Under the pieces are notes generated by a model. That model made no database searches. It saw nothing but the letters and a program-made list of their open reading frames with translations, and was not told the DNA's origin. Both the position numbers and the translations under genes were made by a program. Shown here piece after piece: positions 33,857-48,000 of a DNA stretch of 64,000 nucleotides. How positions within the stretch are numbered: the first letter of the stretch is position 1; every line of letters starts with the position of its first letter. The DNA is taken from contig CALSFV010000018.1 of NCBI GenBank assembly GCA_943737045.1, positions 744,001 to 808,000 of the forward strand, in the 5' to 3' direction. This stretch comes from Parapristionchus giblindavisi. Lineage: Eukaryota > Nematoda > Chromadorea > Rhabditida > Diplogasteridae.

Positions 33857-36800
33857 CCATCACCACCGCCAAACCGCCAGTAAAACCAGGCCCCAACGAC
33901 AGCCGGTGTGGAATGATTGTTAGTTTTCAGTGAAATTTTGCTCGTATGGTGGAATATTTCAGGCGATATTCCCAACATCGGACAAGTGCTGGAAAAAATT
34001 CGAGAATGTTACCAAGAGTGCCGATCTCTGCGACAAGAACTTTGGTGTGCTCAAGGTGACTTTTATTTGTAATTAACAGTTCACCTATGTGAAAAACAGT
34101 TCACCTTTCATTCTTGTTCTGTATACAGTTCATGAAATAACAGAAAAAAAGCAAAAAAGTAAATAATTAAAATATCATTCAACTTTCCTTTCACATCGCA
34201 GTGGAAGGAACTCTCGAGTGATCGCTTCACCGGAGCCGAATGTGGTTGCAATGAACATGCAAGAGGAGACGGATACAATTGCTGTCAGTGAAATCAGTTT
34301 ATGACCCATTGTTAATTACGATATTACAGTAGAATTATTGTAGCCCGGAATACATTAGTTAAACGATAATACTACAGATTCATCGTGCACAAGAGAGCAG
34401 CTAAAGACGATGAAATGCCCAACTGGAATGTATTGTGATGTGGACAAGTCTGGAGAGGCTCATTGTGGATGCCCAATGGGAATGAAGAAGGGAGTTAATG
34501 GAGCATGCCAACGTTCGTTGCTATTTCTTCGTAGAAAAAAAAACATTATTTAATGTGCTCTATTTAATATTTCTTATAGCTGTACCTAACGCTTGCGATA
34601 CTTGCGAACACTTCTGCCACGTGGCATCGTCTTGTATAAATGCGCAAAGCTCGGCTGAGGTAATCGTTTTACACCTAGAATCAGAAATTTATTCACTGTA
34701 AAGTACAATAAGGACTACTAATTGAATGATTTGCATAGGACTGGCTTTTCGATTGTGCACCTTGCTCTCTTGAACTTGGATATAAGGGACATGGAAAGAA
34801 CTGCAAAAGTTGGTCTTGATACTTTGTTTTTTATCTTTTCAGAAACATTTCAAATTCAATTAATTTGGCAATATTTCGATATATTTTACAAGGAAAGTAA
34901 ACAAAACTTTTGCTGGGACATGAAAGATCGCTGGGACTTAAGAGATATCATTATAGATCAGAATGAGTGTGATCTTCAAACCCATCAGTGCGATCCAAGA
35001 GCCTCATGTACAGACAAAAATCCCATTGAGGACGACAATTACAAGTATGGTAATATTGTTTATAGAGAATGGGAACAACCGCTCACTACATAACCTCCAT
35101 GCTACTTAATGTTTTTCTAGAGCTCACAGAAAGAAAGTTCTAGAGAACCGTACAATGCACGTAATACAGATTGGCAATATTTATCTTTCTGTTACAGATA
35201 CTTGTGCACCTGCCCCAAAGGTTGGACTCGTAACCCATATGCCGGAACCAAATGCACTCCATGCGAAGGTATTATATTTTATGTAGTGGCAATATAGGGG
35301 ACATTCAAGTAATACTAAATTATGAATTTGATATACAATAACGATTATTGAATATCGAATAATACAGATAACAACGAGTGTGAAGAGCAACTAGGCATTT
35401 GTGGCGACAACGCAGACTGTCTTAACACAGAGGGATCGTATCAGTGCAACTGCAAGCCCGGATTCATCAAGAACGCTGATGGGTATGGTACCTTTATAAT
35501 CTTATTTTTCGGTTTTCAAATATTTAATCGTGAGCATAGAGCTATCAAGTACTTTTTTACTATCCATCCTGGAATCAAAAAAATGGATGAGCCTACTGCA
35601 GATTTTGTCATATTATTATTTATTTTTGCTATAAATTGCTATTTTCAAAATCACAGGAAACTCTGGAAAAAATAACATTCCGAAGGGGCTAACGTTGTAG
35701 CGTCACAAAAAAGTAAACCAATTCTAATTTGTTTTTTTTCTTCAGCAAATGCGTCGATGACAACGAATGCCTGAGAGATCCGGTTCCGTGTCCGAAGTTC
35801 TCCACGTGCAATAATACAATTGGAAGTTATGAATGCAATTGTATTCTTGGACACAAAAAAGTCAATGTACAGTGTGAACGTAAGATATTTGATTAGTTTC
35901 TGCGTTTACAGTTCATTATAATTCTCATGAAGAACAATTTATTGGTTAATAATTGATTTATTATCAGCTGATCCGGAGTACTTCTGCAAGGATTGTGATA
36001 AGAATACCACCGACTGTAGGCTCACTCCCGCGAAAGACGCTTTCACTTGCGAATGCAAAGAGGTTTCTTTTAAACCCATTTCCTTTTTTTTTGAATAACA
36101 GTCACACCGTGTTTTAGTTCCACGATCGAATCGACAGACGCTCTTGCAGACTCATCACCTATTGTGACAAGGCTGATAAGAAGTATGTGTAATTCTTTAG
36201 CATAACTCGGAAATAACATATGCAGTGATTATGTTAGGCTAATGAATGAATACTGAAAAATAAAATCTAGTAACTGTGCTCTTGCTCCACGTGGTATCTG
36301 TACCGACAAACCCGATGGGTCTGGTTTCACTTGCACTTGCGCCGAAGGATACACTGGAGATGGAAGAATTTGCAATGGTTAGTATGCTTTAACTTCTAAA
36401 ATAGGTAATTTGTATTATAAAATACTTTGGAGCATGTCATTTCAGCCATCAGTATCTGCGAACGTGAGCGACCATGCTTGCTTGTCTCCAACACTCGCTG
36501 TCAAGATGACGCAAAAGCTCCAAAAGAAAAGTAATCAAATTCTACTTTAATTTCACGAGAATTCCAATTTTTCAGATACACTTGCCCTTGTTTGGATGGC
36601 TATGTTAGGCAATTGGCTGATCAGGAAAATGACAAGGCGCCATGCTACCGTACGACTTAATTTGTTGAATTTGAGTAATGTATCACTATTTGCAGCTATT
36701 GAAAGCACGATTGTTAACAACTGTACACTATGCGATAATGACACCGAAAAATGTGTTCCTGTGGTAGGAGATAAGTCAGGAAAACTGAGAACCTGTGTGT

Positions 36801-39013
36801 GCAGAGACGGATACTCAAAGGGACCAAATGGACGATGTGTCGGTATGAGCTTTCACTAATTCACATTGAATGGCTTTTTTTAAATGCTTACAAGAACATT
36901 TTAGTTATACGATGAAATGGCATTAATGCATGAATATATAGTGTTCTTCAGATACAAACGAATGCTGCATTCCCGGAGGTCATAATTGCGATCTGGAGTG
37001 TGCTGTATGCGTCAACAAAGTGAGCATTTCTCTTCGATTGAGATCATTGGAATGGCTTACGATAAAACAATCAAATTAAGGTGCCCCATATCGATGGAAC
37101 GCAATACGTCTGTGAAGTGAAACAAGGGTGGGAGGGAAACGGAACCATTGGAACATGCAAAGGTAAAACTATTTGTCCTTAGAATTTTCGGTGACGATTC
37201 ATTAATGAATTCTTAAACATTCAGATATTGATGAATGCAAAAAGGAAAATCCTTGCAAGGGAGAGGCTAGAGAGTGTCACAATACGATCGGATCATTCAA
37301 GGTACACATCGAAATACAATTCATCACATTATTTGTAGATCTAACCTTATCCTTTCAGTGTCCTTGTACTCCTGGTTTCATCTCTATTCCTGGTGTATCA
37401 GATTGCATCAACGATAACGAATGCACACGCGGAAACTTCACTTGTAACGACTATTCAGAGTGCAAAGATACAGTTTGTTTTCAAATTATTTTATGATTTC
37501 GATGTTCTGCAATTTAAGTAGAATACGAATTAAATAAGGTAATTTGTAGATCGGAAGCTATGAATGTGTCTGCGCTCCAGGATTCAAACAACAGTCGGTC
37601 GATGTCAACGGGAAAGTTATTTGCATCGGTAAGAGACTTTTCAACTGTTCAAATTTATTCATTTTGACTCTAATTTTGGAAGAAACTTCATAAATAACCT
37701 ATAATGGATGAACATTAGATATCGATGAGTGCAAGGAAGGACTGAACGCAACAGGAACACCTGCTTGCATTGGAAAACAAATCTGTCTCAACACCAAGGT
37801 TGATCTTATAGTTAAAAATAACTATTATTCTTCTTCGATGGTCCATGAAAGTGGGTGGTGCGTACATATGGAAATAAGCCTACTGTCAGGGGGCCTACGA
37901 CTGTGTCTGTCCGTCTGGATATCAGAACTGCGACAACTCTCACACCGCTTGCAGCAAGAACTGTAAAGGTGGGTATAACAAATTGTCTTCATTCATATTA
38001 CACTCTCGTTTCGCAGATATTGACGAGTGCAAGGAGCGTCTCGATAAATGCGACACAACTACTACCTACTGCAAGAATAATGATGGTGAGTGTCTTGTAT
38101 AATATAAAAATTGCATTGGTTGAAATAGATCACACTTTGTTCATGGGCGTTTATGGTACGAAAGTTGAGTGCCAGCTATCCAATATTTGATTTTAGGAAG
38201 CTACGAATGCGAGTGTCTGGGAGGATATGAGAAACACTCCGAGAAAAATAATACTTGCATTGGTAAGGATATTTGTTGATTCAGGGATTGCTGGAATGCC
38301 ATTGGTTCCACAATAAAGAACAAAATGAAATATAAATTAAATTCAGATATCAATGAGTGCACATCTACTGTGAAGCCTCATCATTGCAATCCCAATTCGA
38401 TTTGCTCAAACGTTCCTGGATCTTACAAGTGCAAATGTGACGAGGGATACGAACCCGAGCCTGATTCACATCCGATGAGACCATTCTGCAAACGTAAGTT
38501 AATTATTTTTTTAGAAAAAAATGGTGCATCATTATATACAATGGGTTGTAGGCATCGACATGTGCAAGAAGATGACTGACCACAGATTCTGCGGTATTTG
38601 CGTCAACACTGATACCGCTCCCTTCTACAGGTAAAAGTGATAATAGCGGAAAATTGATCTGATTTATATTCAGATGTGATTGTCTTCCCGGATCCGTCAA
38701 TTACAACCAAACTATTTGCATCAGTGAGTTTAATGACTCTTAACATTATTCAAGCATTTGTGAGAAAATAATTACTAAACTAACTTTCAAACTTTAGCTC
38801 CTTCCTTCTGTGACTCTGAGACTGCTAATACTCCCGAGTTCACTTGTCCGGATAAATCTATCTGCAAGAACCAGGTAAGATAATATTCATATCAGAGGGC
38901 AATGCAGCTTATATTATTGTTTTAGCAATGCAAATGTGAACGTAACTACGATTGGTTACGCATAGACGAACCTCTTACTGTTGAGAAGATAAAGAATCGC
39001 GTTGGATGCAAAC
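33857..39013 (+). other. Gene B exon map, exons 2-31 (N-terminal third)
   Basis: Exons: 33857-33918, 33963-34055, 34202-34283, 34378-34512, 34580-34659, 34739-34808, 34957-35044, 35198-35268, 35368-35482, 35746-35879, 35968-36062, 36118-36182, 36271-36377, 36446-36530, 36576-36649, 36696-36842, 36952-37019, 37081-37162, 37225-37301, 37359-37472, 37550-37628, 37719-37798, 37890-37968, 38017-38085, 38197-38262, 38347-38493, 38552-38630, 38674-38723, 38798-38874, 38926-39013. Exons ending at 35044 and 35482 use GTATGG donors; a donor a few bases downstream would break the EGF frame. The first module (about 90 residues) is rich in cysteine but is not an EGF. EGF modules begin around exon 5. Confidence 0.86.
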
Positions 39014-42000
39014 GTAAAATCTGTTTTTTACTCTTAATTCGTTTTATAAGCGGTGAGACAAAGTGCTTTAATAAATACAATTTTGTTTGAGCTACAAGCT
39101 GGTGCGAGAAGTACACTTGTCCTAAGAACGCCAAATGTTTCGATATCGGACCAGCTCAGGGTGAATGCAAGTGCAACGATGGATTCTGGCTTGATGATAC
39201 TCTCAACACTTGTTTGGGTACGTCGCAATTTTTCAATATATCATGAACTATTTTTATGAGAATTTTCAGAATTGAACATAGTTATCAACTTTATAGATAT
39301 CAACGAATGCTACAACTCTACCATCACATGTCCATCCAATTCGCAATGCAAGAATTTAATCGGATCATACATCTGTGACTGCAAGAATGGATATACCCAA
39401 ACTTCTACCGTAAGCAATAAATCATCTCATTCATTTGAGTTCTTGACTTTGAATACGTAAAAACGATATCTTTTACAGGCAGCCGATTTCCGTACCAATC
39501 CAGTGTGTGTTAACGTCAACGAATGCGCTCTTCGTATGGATAACTGTACTTCTTACGAGGTTCTTTTTAGCAATCCTTTTCGATGGCACACTTTAAATGG
39601 ACTTTTCGACAGTCTCGTTCATGCATGAACATGCGATATATCTATATAATTTTCAGAACACAAAGTGCAACGATCGCGATCCTAGCTTCAGTTGCGACTG
39701 TCTCGATGGTTATGCACGAAACCAGACAGCAGGAGTGTGTAATGGAAAGATGTGCAAAGTGCGTACAGTATTTTAGGATCGCGGAAGACTTTTGATATTA
39801 CAAAAAAATGATGTTAAACATTGGAAATTGGTTGCTTTACAGCCAGCAGTCTGCGAGGATATCGACGAATGTAGAGAAAGGTCCCATGAGTGCAACGTCA
39901 ATGCTGATTGCAAGAACACACTCGGAAGCTACAAATGTGCGTGCAAGAAGGGATTCTTTGGCAATGGAAAGAAATGCTCCGGTAAGTTATCATTTAGTAT
40001 TGGTTCATTCATGGTCTCACATTGTATTTTGAAGATATCGATGAGTGCGAACAGGAGACGGATAACTGCGACAGAGTGACTCAGGATTGTATCAATATGG
40101 AAGGTACATTCAACTGCACTTGCAAGCAGGGATATACTCTTGGAGCATCGGGCAAATGCCAAGGTCAGGAATTTCAATTGAATTTTAAAGTAAATTTTTA
40201 AAGCCTAATAAATTCTGGATATGTAGATATCAACGAGTGTCTGGCCTCCTCACTCAATAACTGCACGACAGAACACAAATTGTTCTGCATCAATACTCAA
40301 GGAAGCTATTACTGCAAGTGCGATATCGGATACGTCAAAGCGCTCAACGATTCGTGCACAGGTATTTTGACAAGCCTTAGCATGAATCAATTTTGATATG
40401 GCGATAAATTAACAATAATTATCTTCATTAAACATCATAACTATTATCTTCTCAAGATGTCAACGAGTGTTTGGATGCTTCTGCATGTCCTCAAGGAAAG
40501 GGTGACAAGTGTATCAACACGGATGGAGATTACACATGTGGTTGTGCTAATGGATACAGGTTAGAAACAAGAATAAATTCGCACAAGGCTTTTTCGTATT
40601 CTCAGCTTTCAGATATTATAAATATTTGTTTGTTCCAGAAAGGCCGATCATTGCGAGAACAAACCCAAGACATGTCCATGTGTTGATATAAAGGAATGTG
40701 AAGAGGTAATAATGGTCGCAATAGCGAGTATAATATTCAAAAAAATAACTCTGAATAAATCTAGGGCATAATGCTTCCCACTGGTGATCCAGCCCCACCA
40801 TGTGGAAAGGCTGCTATCTGCACTGAAAAGGAAGGCGGATATGAGTGCATGTGCAAGGCTGGATATGAAGGAGATGCTTACAAAAAGTGCACAGGTACGA
40901 ACAAATTGTCAAGATTCCTCGAAGCAAATTAACTTAAAAACTTCTTTTTTTGTTGTAAATGTTACCGTTTAAGAGATCGACTTATGCAAGAAGTTCCCAT
41001 GCAATGCTGAATCCGAGAAGTGTACTGTCATCAATGGTAATTTTAAAAACATTTCATTTCCGAATGTCGTTTTAATTTTGTAATCCAAAAATATTTGAGG
41101 AGGACCTGTGTGTACATGCAAGGAGAATTACGTAAAGGCTTCCGGAAAGTGCATCAAGAACCCTTGCTTGGATAAGAACGGTACGTTCTTGCTTTTTATT
41201 TATTTTCCCTAAATCGGTGAGTGTAATTTTCTATTATGTACCGTCAAAACGAAAAAAAGTGAAACATTTGTGACAATTTGTGACAAATTGTCACAAAAGT
41301 TCACAAGATTTTGAAAATTTTCTATCATGATATCTAAATGCGGTTTGAAATTATTTATTAGATAATAGGGTATTTGAGCATCACTGGACTTCCCTAATTG
41401 TCATGTGAAGAAAACGATTTAAATAATTCAATGTGAACGCTGTTTGGTGAAACTGGTATACGGTAGGATTTTCTACCGTATACCAGCTTTGCAACCTGAT
41501 CCATGCCATGGTTCAAACAGTGCACATTCACTGTAAAGAGTCATAAAATGATAGACACATCCATGATTAGGCGAAGAAAGCGCGATGGTAGCAGTTTTAC
41601 AGTAAGATTCTACAGTATGCTACAGTATACCAATTTTTCTCCGCGGCGCTCCCGATTAATTTTTTCACTTTTGTCATATATTACTCCAATGAGCAAACAC
41701 ATCCACACCAAAAAACCTGAGAAAATATATCATCAGGTAGGTGAAAAACGCTTGAAATAGGCACTTTGTGAACTTTTGTGACAATTTGTCACAAATTGTC
41801 ACAAATGTTTCACTTTTTTTCGTTTTGACGGTATGTAATTCTAATACTAAACCAAAGCGAACTAAACACTTTATTTAGGTGGATGTGGTAACAGTGCGAT
41901 GTGTATGGTAGATCAGAAGACGGGAGAAGTTAAATGTAATTGTGCTACAGGGTTCATACTTGATGAACAAAAGAATTGCGTGAATGAAGACGTGTGCAAG

Positions 42001-45000
42001 TGTGGAGTATGTTATATGTGTTCATTGGTTTACGATTCTCACTGTATTATGCACGCAATACGAATTTATTTGATGCTTGATTCTGTACAATATAACTTTA
42101 TCAATTACAGGATAAAAACTACCCTTGCCGCTCCGACATTTGCGATGATAAGCAATTACAAATGTGTTACAAGGTTAGATTATTACTTAAAATTAGATAA
42201 GAAAATCGAGGAAAAAAAATCACAAGTGGTCATCCTGGACTCATCCTGGCTTAACGAGAAGGCGATCTGTGAAATAATCCGTTCCAAAAAGTGCCAAATA
42301 AACCGAGAAATTCGAAGTTGAAATTTTGAAATTGTATATGCGTGTCCATAGAAATCAAAAATGAATTACTAATTTGCAGAGTGGAAGCAAACATCGTTGC
42401 CTCTGTGATCAAGGATATGAATTCGATGAGAAGACAAAGAAGTGCATTGGTAAGGTCTTGCCTCATGCAATCAAAAACTGATAATATTTTTTTCAGATGA
42501 AGATGAATGCAAGAAAGATCCTTGTCCATCTGTAGCCAACTGTACTAATACTATTGGATCATACTTCTGTACTTGTCCAAGAGGTCAAAGAATGGTGGGA
42601 GGCAAGTGTGTAGGTTCGTCGTTTTACTATACTACACTTACACACAGCGAATTGAATGAGACGAGTTAACAATTAATGTTTCTAGAATTTAATATGATTT
42701 CTTTTTCGCTTGCGGCGAAATTACTTTGAAGTAACGGTTACCAAGAGCGTCTTTCTAAAATGTAAATGAGTTTAGTTTCGAATAGACACAGATACAATTC
42801 GCTGACAATGAGAATGTAGTGATCTTTCAAATTACTATATAATCCATTCGTTTCAGTGGACGAAAAGTGTACCAATGAAGCATACTGCCGTGGAGATCCT
42901 AATGCTAGTTGCAAGAGGGTAATCTTACACCATTTCTACTATATATTATATTTGTAATCAACTTTTAAGGCTGAGATAGACAAGGAATACTGCGTTTGTA
43001 ACAAGGGCTATAAGGGTACCGGAATTCCTTCCGATCCTAAGTGCGAATGTGAGTTTCGAAATCGATGTCAATTTAAGATGATTTAAAATAATAATTTGCA
43101 GTGATTGATCCATGTGAGCAGAAAAAGACAGATACGGGCAAGGATCCGTGTACTGGAGCCCATGAATACTCGACGACCGTCAATCAAGAATGTGTATGTA
43201 AATGTGATCCAGGATTCAGACGAAACGGAGCCAATCCACCTGAATGCACTGGTAAGTATCATTGTGATTAAGAAGAACAATACTATCATGAATTTCAAAA
43301 GTGATAATTATACCTACTTGGTAGATGTCAACGAATGCGAGGAAAATCTTTTTAACTGCAACCGCACATACGAGTGTAAGAATACCGTTGGTAGTTATGA
43401 CTGCGTATGCCCACAATACCACGCAGCTAAATTACCAGGAGGAGTGTAAGTTGTTGAGTAGTTGTACTACGATTACACCATTAATTTTGAAATGTACATT
43501 TCGATTTTAGATGCGAAAAGGTCGACAAGTGTCAATCTTTACCTTGCAACAACGTTACACAGAATTGTGAATGGAGAACTGGTGAATGCACATGTAAGCC
43601 TAATTTCGTCCAGGCTCCCAATAAGGTGACCTTAATATTTATTTACCTTACAGTTTTATCAATGTATCTATTTCTCTTTAATAATTAATACAATTCAGAC
43701 TTGCATCGACAGAAATGAATGTGAAGAAAACGCCTACACTTGTATGCCGTTCTCGAGGTAAGTGCATTATCAAAATACATTTCATATATAATGTTACCAT
43801 AATTATGTGAATAATTCAGATGTAACAATACATACGGAGGATATGAATGTATTTGTATCGAAGGTACGATATTACACATTGATTAATTCTCGTTTAATAT
43901 TTCATAGTGGTGAATCAATTAGGACGATATTACATATGTTTCTAATGAAGATCAGATTTAAGGATACCATCTAGTAAACGGCAAATGTGTGGACATCGAT
44001 GAATGTGAGAAGAAGCCCTGTAACGAAGAATACTCCGTATGCAAGAACCTACCAGGAACTTATAGGTAATATATATTTTATAATCGAAAACTCTATAGAA
44101 CTCTATAGAAGTCTATAGACTATAGAAGTCTCAATATCTTAGATGCGACTGCAAGGAGGGATATCTTCAAAATGGTCCATTCGACTGCCTGAGAAATACC
44201 ACAAACACAAATGTGTAAGCATGTTTATTTCTATGTTGTTCTACTGTTCTCGTGGAACATCAGCTGCTTTTATGCCACTAACGTCGTAATTATTATTAAA
44301 GTACAGCCTTATTGTTCAGCTGCTCGAAATGTGCTAAGAACGCTCACTGTCTGGCAGGATTCGACAACACCGCCTTCAATTGTACATGCAATGATGGATT
44401 CGAAGGGGATGGAAAAGTCAATTGTACAAGTATGTCCAAGTTAACGAATCTGACTATTGAATACTTTTTTATCAATAGTATATTCTTTTCTCTCCTTTAG
44501 TGATATGAAAAAGATGATCTTTCTACATACATAACTATATTTTAAAGATATCAACGAATGCAATCTCGCTATCGACAATTGCCACAAAAATGCCTTTTGC
44601 ATCGATGAGATTCCTGGATATTCGTGTCAATGCAAAGATCCATACGTTGGAGACGGAAAAAATGAGTGCAAGGGTACGTTAATGTTGCTTTTTTTCAATT
44701 ACAATTGCGCACTATCAGCTACTTTATCATGTGAACCATCGCCAATGATATCAAGAGTATTCTTATAGTGCCCGATCTCTGCAAGACAAAGCACAACGAT
44801 TGTCCTACCGATGCAGTCTGCATCGCTCTAACAGAGATGGACACCAATGGCAAGTGGGTAGCGTGTAATTGCTCGAATCTTGGCTTCCGATTCGATTCCG
44901 TCAAGAGACAATGTGTTGGTGAGTTCTCAAATTGAAGCTTATGACTTAGATCATTGTAACACTAAAGATATCAACGAGTGCGTCGAATGTAAGGAGTACG

Positions 45001-48000
45001 CCAACTGCCCTTGCCCCACTGAGGCTAAATGTCTTAACACTGAGGTATCACAACTGACCATGAAGTAGTTGAATATGAAGATCTTTTTTTTATACAGTGA
45101 TTTCAATTAGAAGTATATATAGTTATATATGAGTGTGTCGTTCTCTTCAGGGATCCTTCAACTGCGAGTGTCCTAAAGGCTACGAATACAATACTAAGTC
45201 AAATAAGTGCGAAGGTAAGATTGAATGACTTCTGAATTTCTCATTACCATGAATTCTGCATCATAGAGAATCGTTTTCAGACCTGGACGAATGTGCGACT
45301 GGTGAATTCCAAAAGAAATGCATCACGGGTACGGGCAAGTGCAATAATACTGCTGGATCATGGAATTGCAAATGTGAACCAGGATATAAGAACAAAGAGA
45401 ATGATAATCAAATCTGCGAGAGTAAGTTTAGGCGCTAACACTATTTGATGAATCAATTCGTATATTCATAGAGGATAACTTCTGCGGTACCAAGGACGAG
45501 TGCGATAAGGAAACCACAACTTGCGAAGATCTAGCAGTCGGATACAGGTAATGCTGATGATTCAGTGCTATATTTTGAATGTAACAATATTATTGACAAT
45601 TAGGTGCAACTGCAAGGAGGGACTACTTCTTATCCCTGGTACTACTACCAAATGTGAAGGTAAGAACAACTGCCATCGTATCTAATCATGAGAAGACTAT
45701 GATTATAGACCGTAATGAGTGCAAGGATGGATCCCACAATTGCGCTTTGGATGGTTCAGAACTTTGCACCAATACTTATGGGTAGAATGCTATTTTGATT
45801 ATTCATAAATAAACAAGGCAATTAACAGATCATTCGCTTGCAACTGCACCAATGGATTTACGAAGGACAAGAATAACAAATGCTCTCCAGACAATAAGTA
45901 AATTGCTTCTATTGAAGGATTAAGCAAAACTATCTTGTTGTAGATGCTCGGACAAGGAGTCAAAGACACTCAACTGCGGTGCATATTCTCTTTGTGTCAT
46001 GCTACCTTCGAAGGAAGGAAAGCCAACACCCACTTGCATCTGCGAAACTGGATACTACGTATGTATCATAAACGTGGCAAATAACAAAATTACATTAAAC
46101 AAAGAATTCACTTTGATGAATTAAGCGCGCGGTTGACGAGAACGTCTGCGTTGTCGTACCTCCATGCAAGAATGATTTCGATTGCCCACTCAATTCCAAA
46201 TGTCAAGTCATTCAGGCTCAAAATGGAACTGGAGGTTTGTCGCCTTAAGCTTAATGTATAATGTCAACCATGCAATTAAGAAATCGGAACATACAAATGC
46301 GAGTGCAATTCTGGGTATGAAATGAAGGGACATCAGTGCTTCCCTGTACAGCCATGCAAAACTAGTGGAATCTGTGGAAAGGTTTGTAAAAATCAACAGT
46401 TCAGTGACTAGTCAATTCATGAAATCGCTAAACCCTTTCATTTCTAGGGAGCCTGTGAAGAACTGCTTTTACCTCCCTTCTACCAATGCATCTGCACGGC
46501 AGGCACTAAACAGGACAATCACACCGCTGCCTGTACATCTATTACATGCGAGAACAATGTGTGCTCGCCTAATGCCGAATGCAAGACCAATGACGTAAGA
46601 TCTGTCTTTTGTTGAAAAATTAGAAAAAAACATGATTTTACATATTAATTGATTGTAATTCTGTCTTGAGAGTTCACATAAATGATTGTTACAGAACGGA
46701 GGAATCTACTGTCAATGCAAGGATGGATTCGTAGGAATTGGAACCATCTCATCTCCTTGTGTTCAGGTATTTTATCACCGTGAATTTTGTTTCGGATGAT
46801 ATAACGCACATTAAGGTTGACCCATGCAAGTCTGCTACTCCTTGCTCTCGTTATGCCACCTGCACATCCAGTGGATCATCATACAAATGCGAATGCAATA
46901 AGGGATATACCGGAAATGGAACATGGTGCACCAGTGAGTTGATAACCATTTCTCTTTTGCTTACTTTCTCGAATAGATTTCCTTTCTAGTACACTATCTA
47001 TGTTATAGACGTCAACGAATGTGAGAAGCCAGAATTGAACAACTGTGATGTGAACGCCTATTGTACGGACACGCAAGGATCATACACGTGTACGTGCAAG
47101 GAAGGATACACAGGACCGGGAACCAAGGGAACTTGTATCAGTGCGTTTTCATTCTTACCTTGTTTTTTTTTCCAAAAAAAAGTATAACCAAAAACTAGTG
47201 TGATTTTAGCACTTGATAAATCGTTATGTGATTTAAGATATCAATGAATGCAATGATCCATCGCTAAACCAATGCGATGCATCGTCCACAATTTGTGTCG
47301 ATACCGAAGGAAGTTATACCTGCAAGTGTAAAGGAGGATTTGAACGAGAAGAAAGTGCTTATTCTTGCGTTAGTGAGTAATTACTGCCAATCATTTATCC
47401 ATCCTGTTGTTCTACTCCAAGCTAATTTTCTAACAGATACAAACGAGTGCAAGAACGTGACTATCTGCGACATTCACACGTGTGTCGATACAGTCGGAAG
47501 CTACAAATGTATTTGTAAAGAAGGATATGAAACGATACCTGATACGGAAGAAAAGCAATGCAAAGGTAAAGCATTCTACGTCTCACGTCGGGTTAAACTG
47601 AATCTATTAGTTATATTTTCTAACAACTCATACTTTCAATCGTACACTCTATTAATTTGAAAGGCTGTTTAAAGGTAGAAACTTTAGATGTTGATGAGTG
47701 CAAGCTTCCCAAGCCTGTCTGTCATGTCAATGGTGCATGCAAGAATACTATAGGATCGTATGAATGCTCTTGCAAGGATGGATACATTGGTGATTATTAA
47801 ATATTGTGATTTATTATAATATGTAAGCAAATGAATATAAATAGGTGATGGAAAGGAGAAATGCGATCTCGTGGATAAGTGTGCGAAGAAGACAACAAAT
47901 GATTGCGATGAAGCAACGACTAGATGTGTTGTGCGTAGTTTATACGTTTACTTACGTATACCATAGCGTTATAATTCTAAATATATTCATTCAGATGATG

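Larger units (their letters stand above)
39092..45214 (+). other. Gene B exon map, exons 32-61 (central EGF array)
   Basis: Exons: 39092-39217, 39297-39409, 39479-39559, 39657-39758, 39843-39981, 40035-40163, 40227-40361, 40457-40559, 40639-40705, 40765-40894, 40974-41036, 41100-41180, 41879-42006, 42111-42173, 42380-42449, 42497-42613, 42857-42918, 42970-43048, 43102-43251, 43325-43445, 43511-43625, 43699-43757, 43820-43863, 43963-44065, 44143-44214, 44320-44429, 44548-44673, 44769-44918, 44968-45044, 45151-45214. Most are calcium-binding EGF modules. Introns usually fall just before the D-I/V-N-E-C start (phase 1). Exons 47-59 (42497-44918) are the near-identical tract shared with gene A. 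Confidence 0.86.
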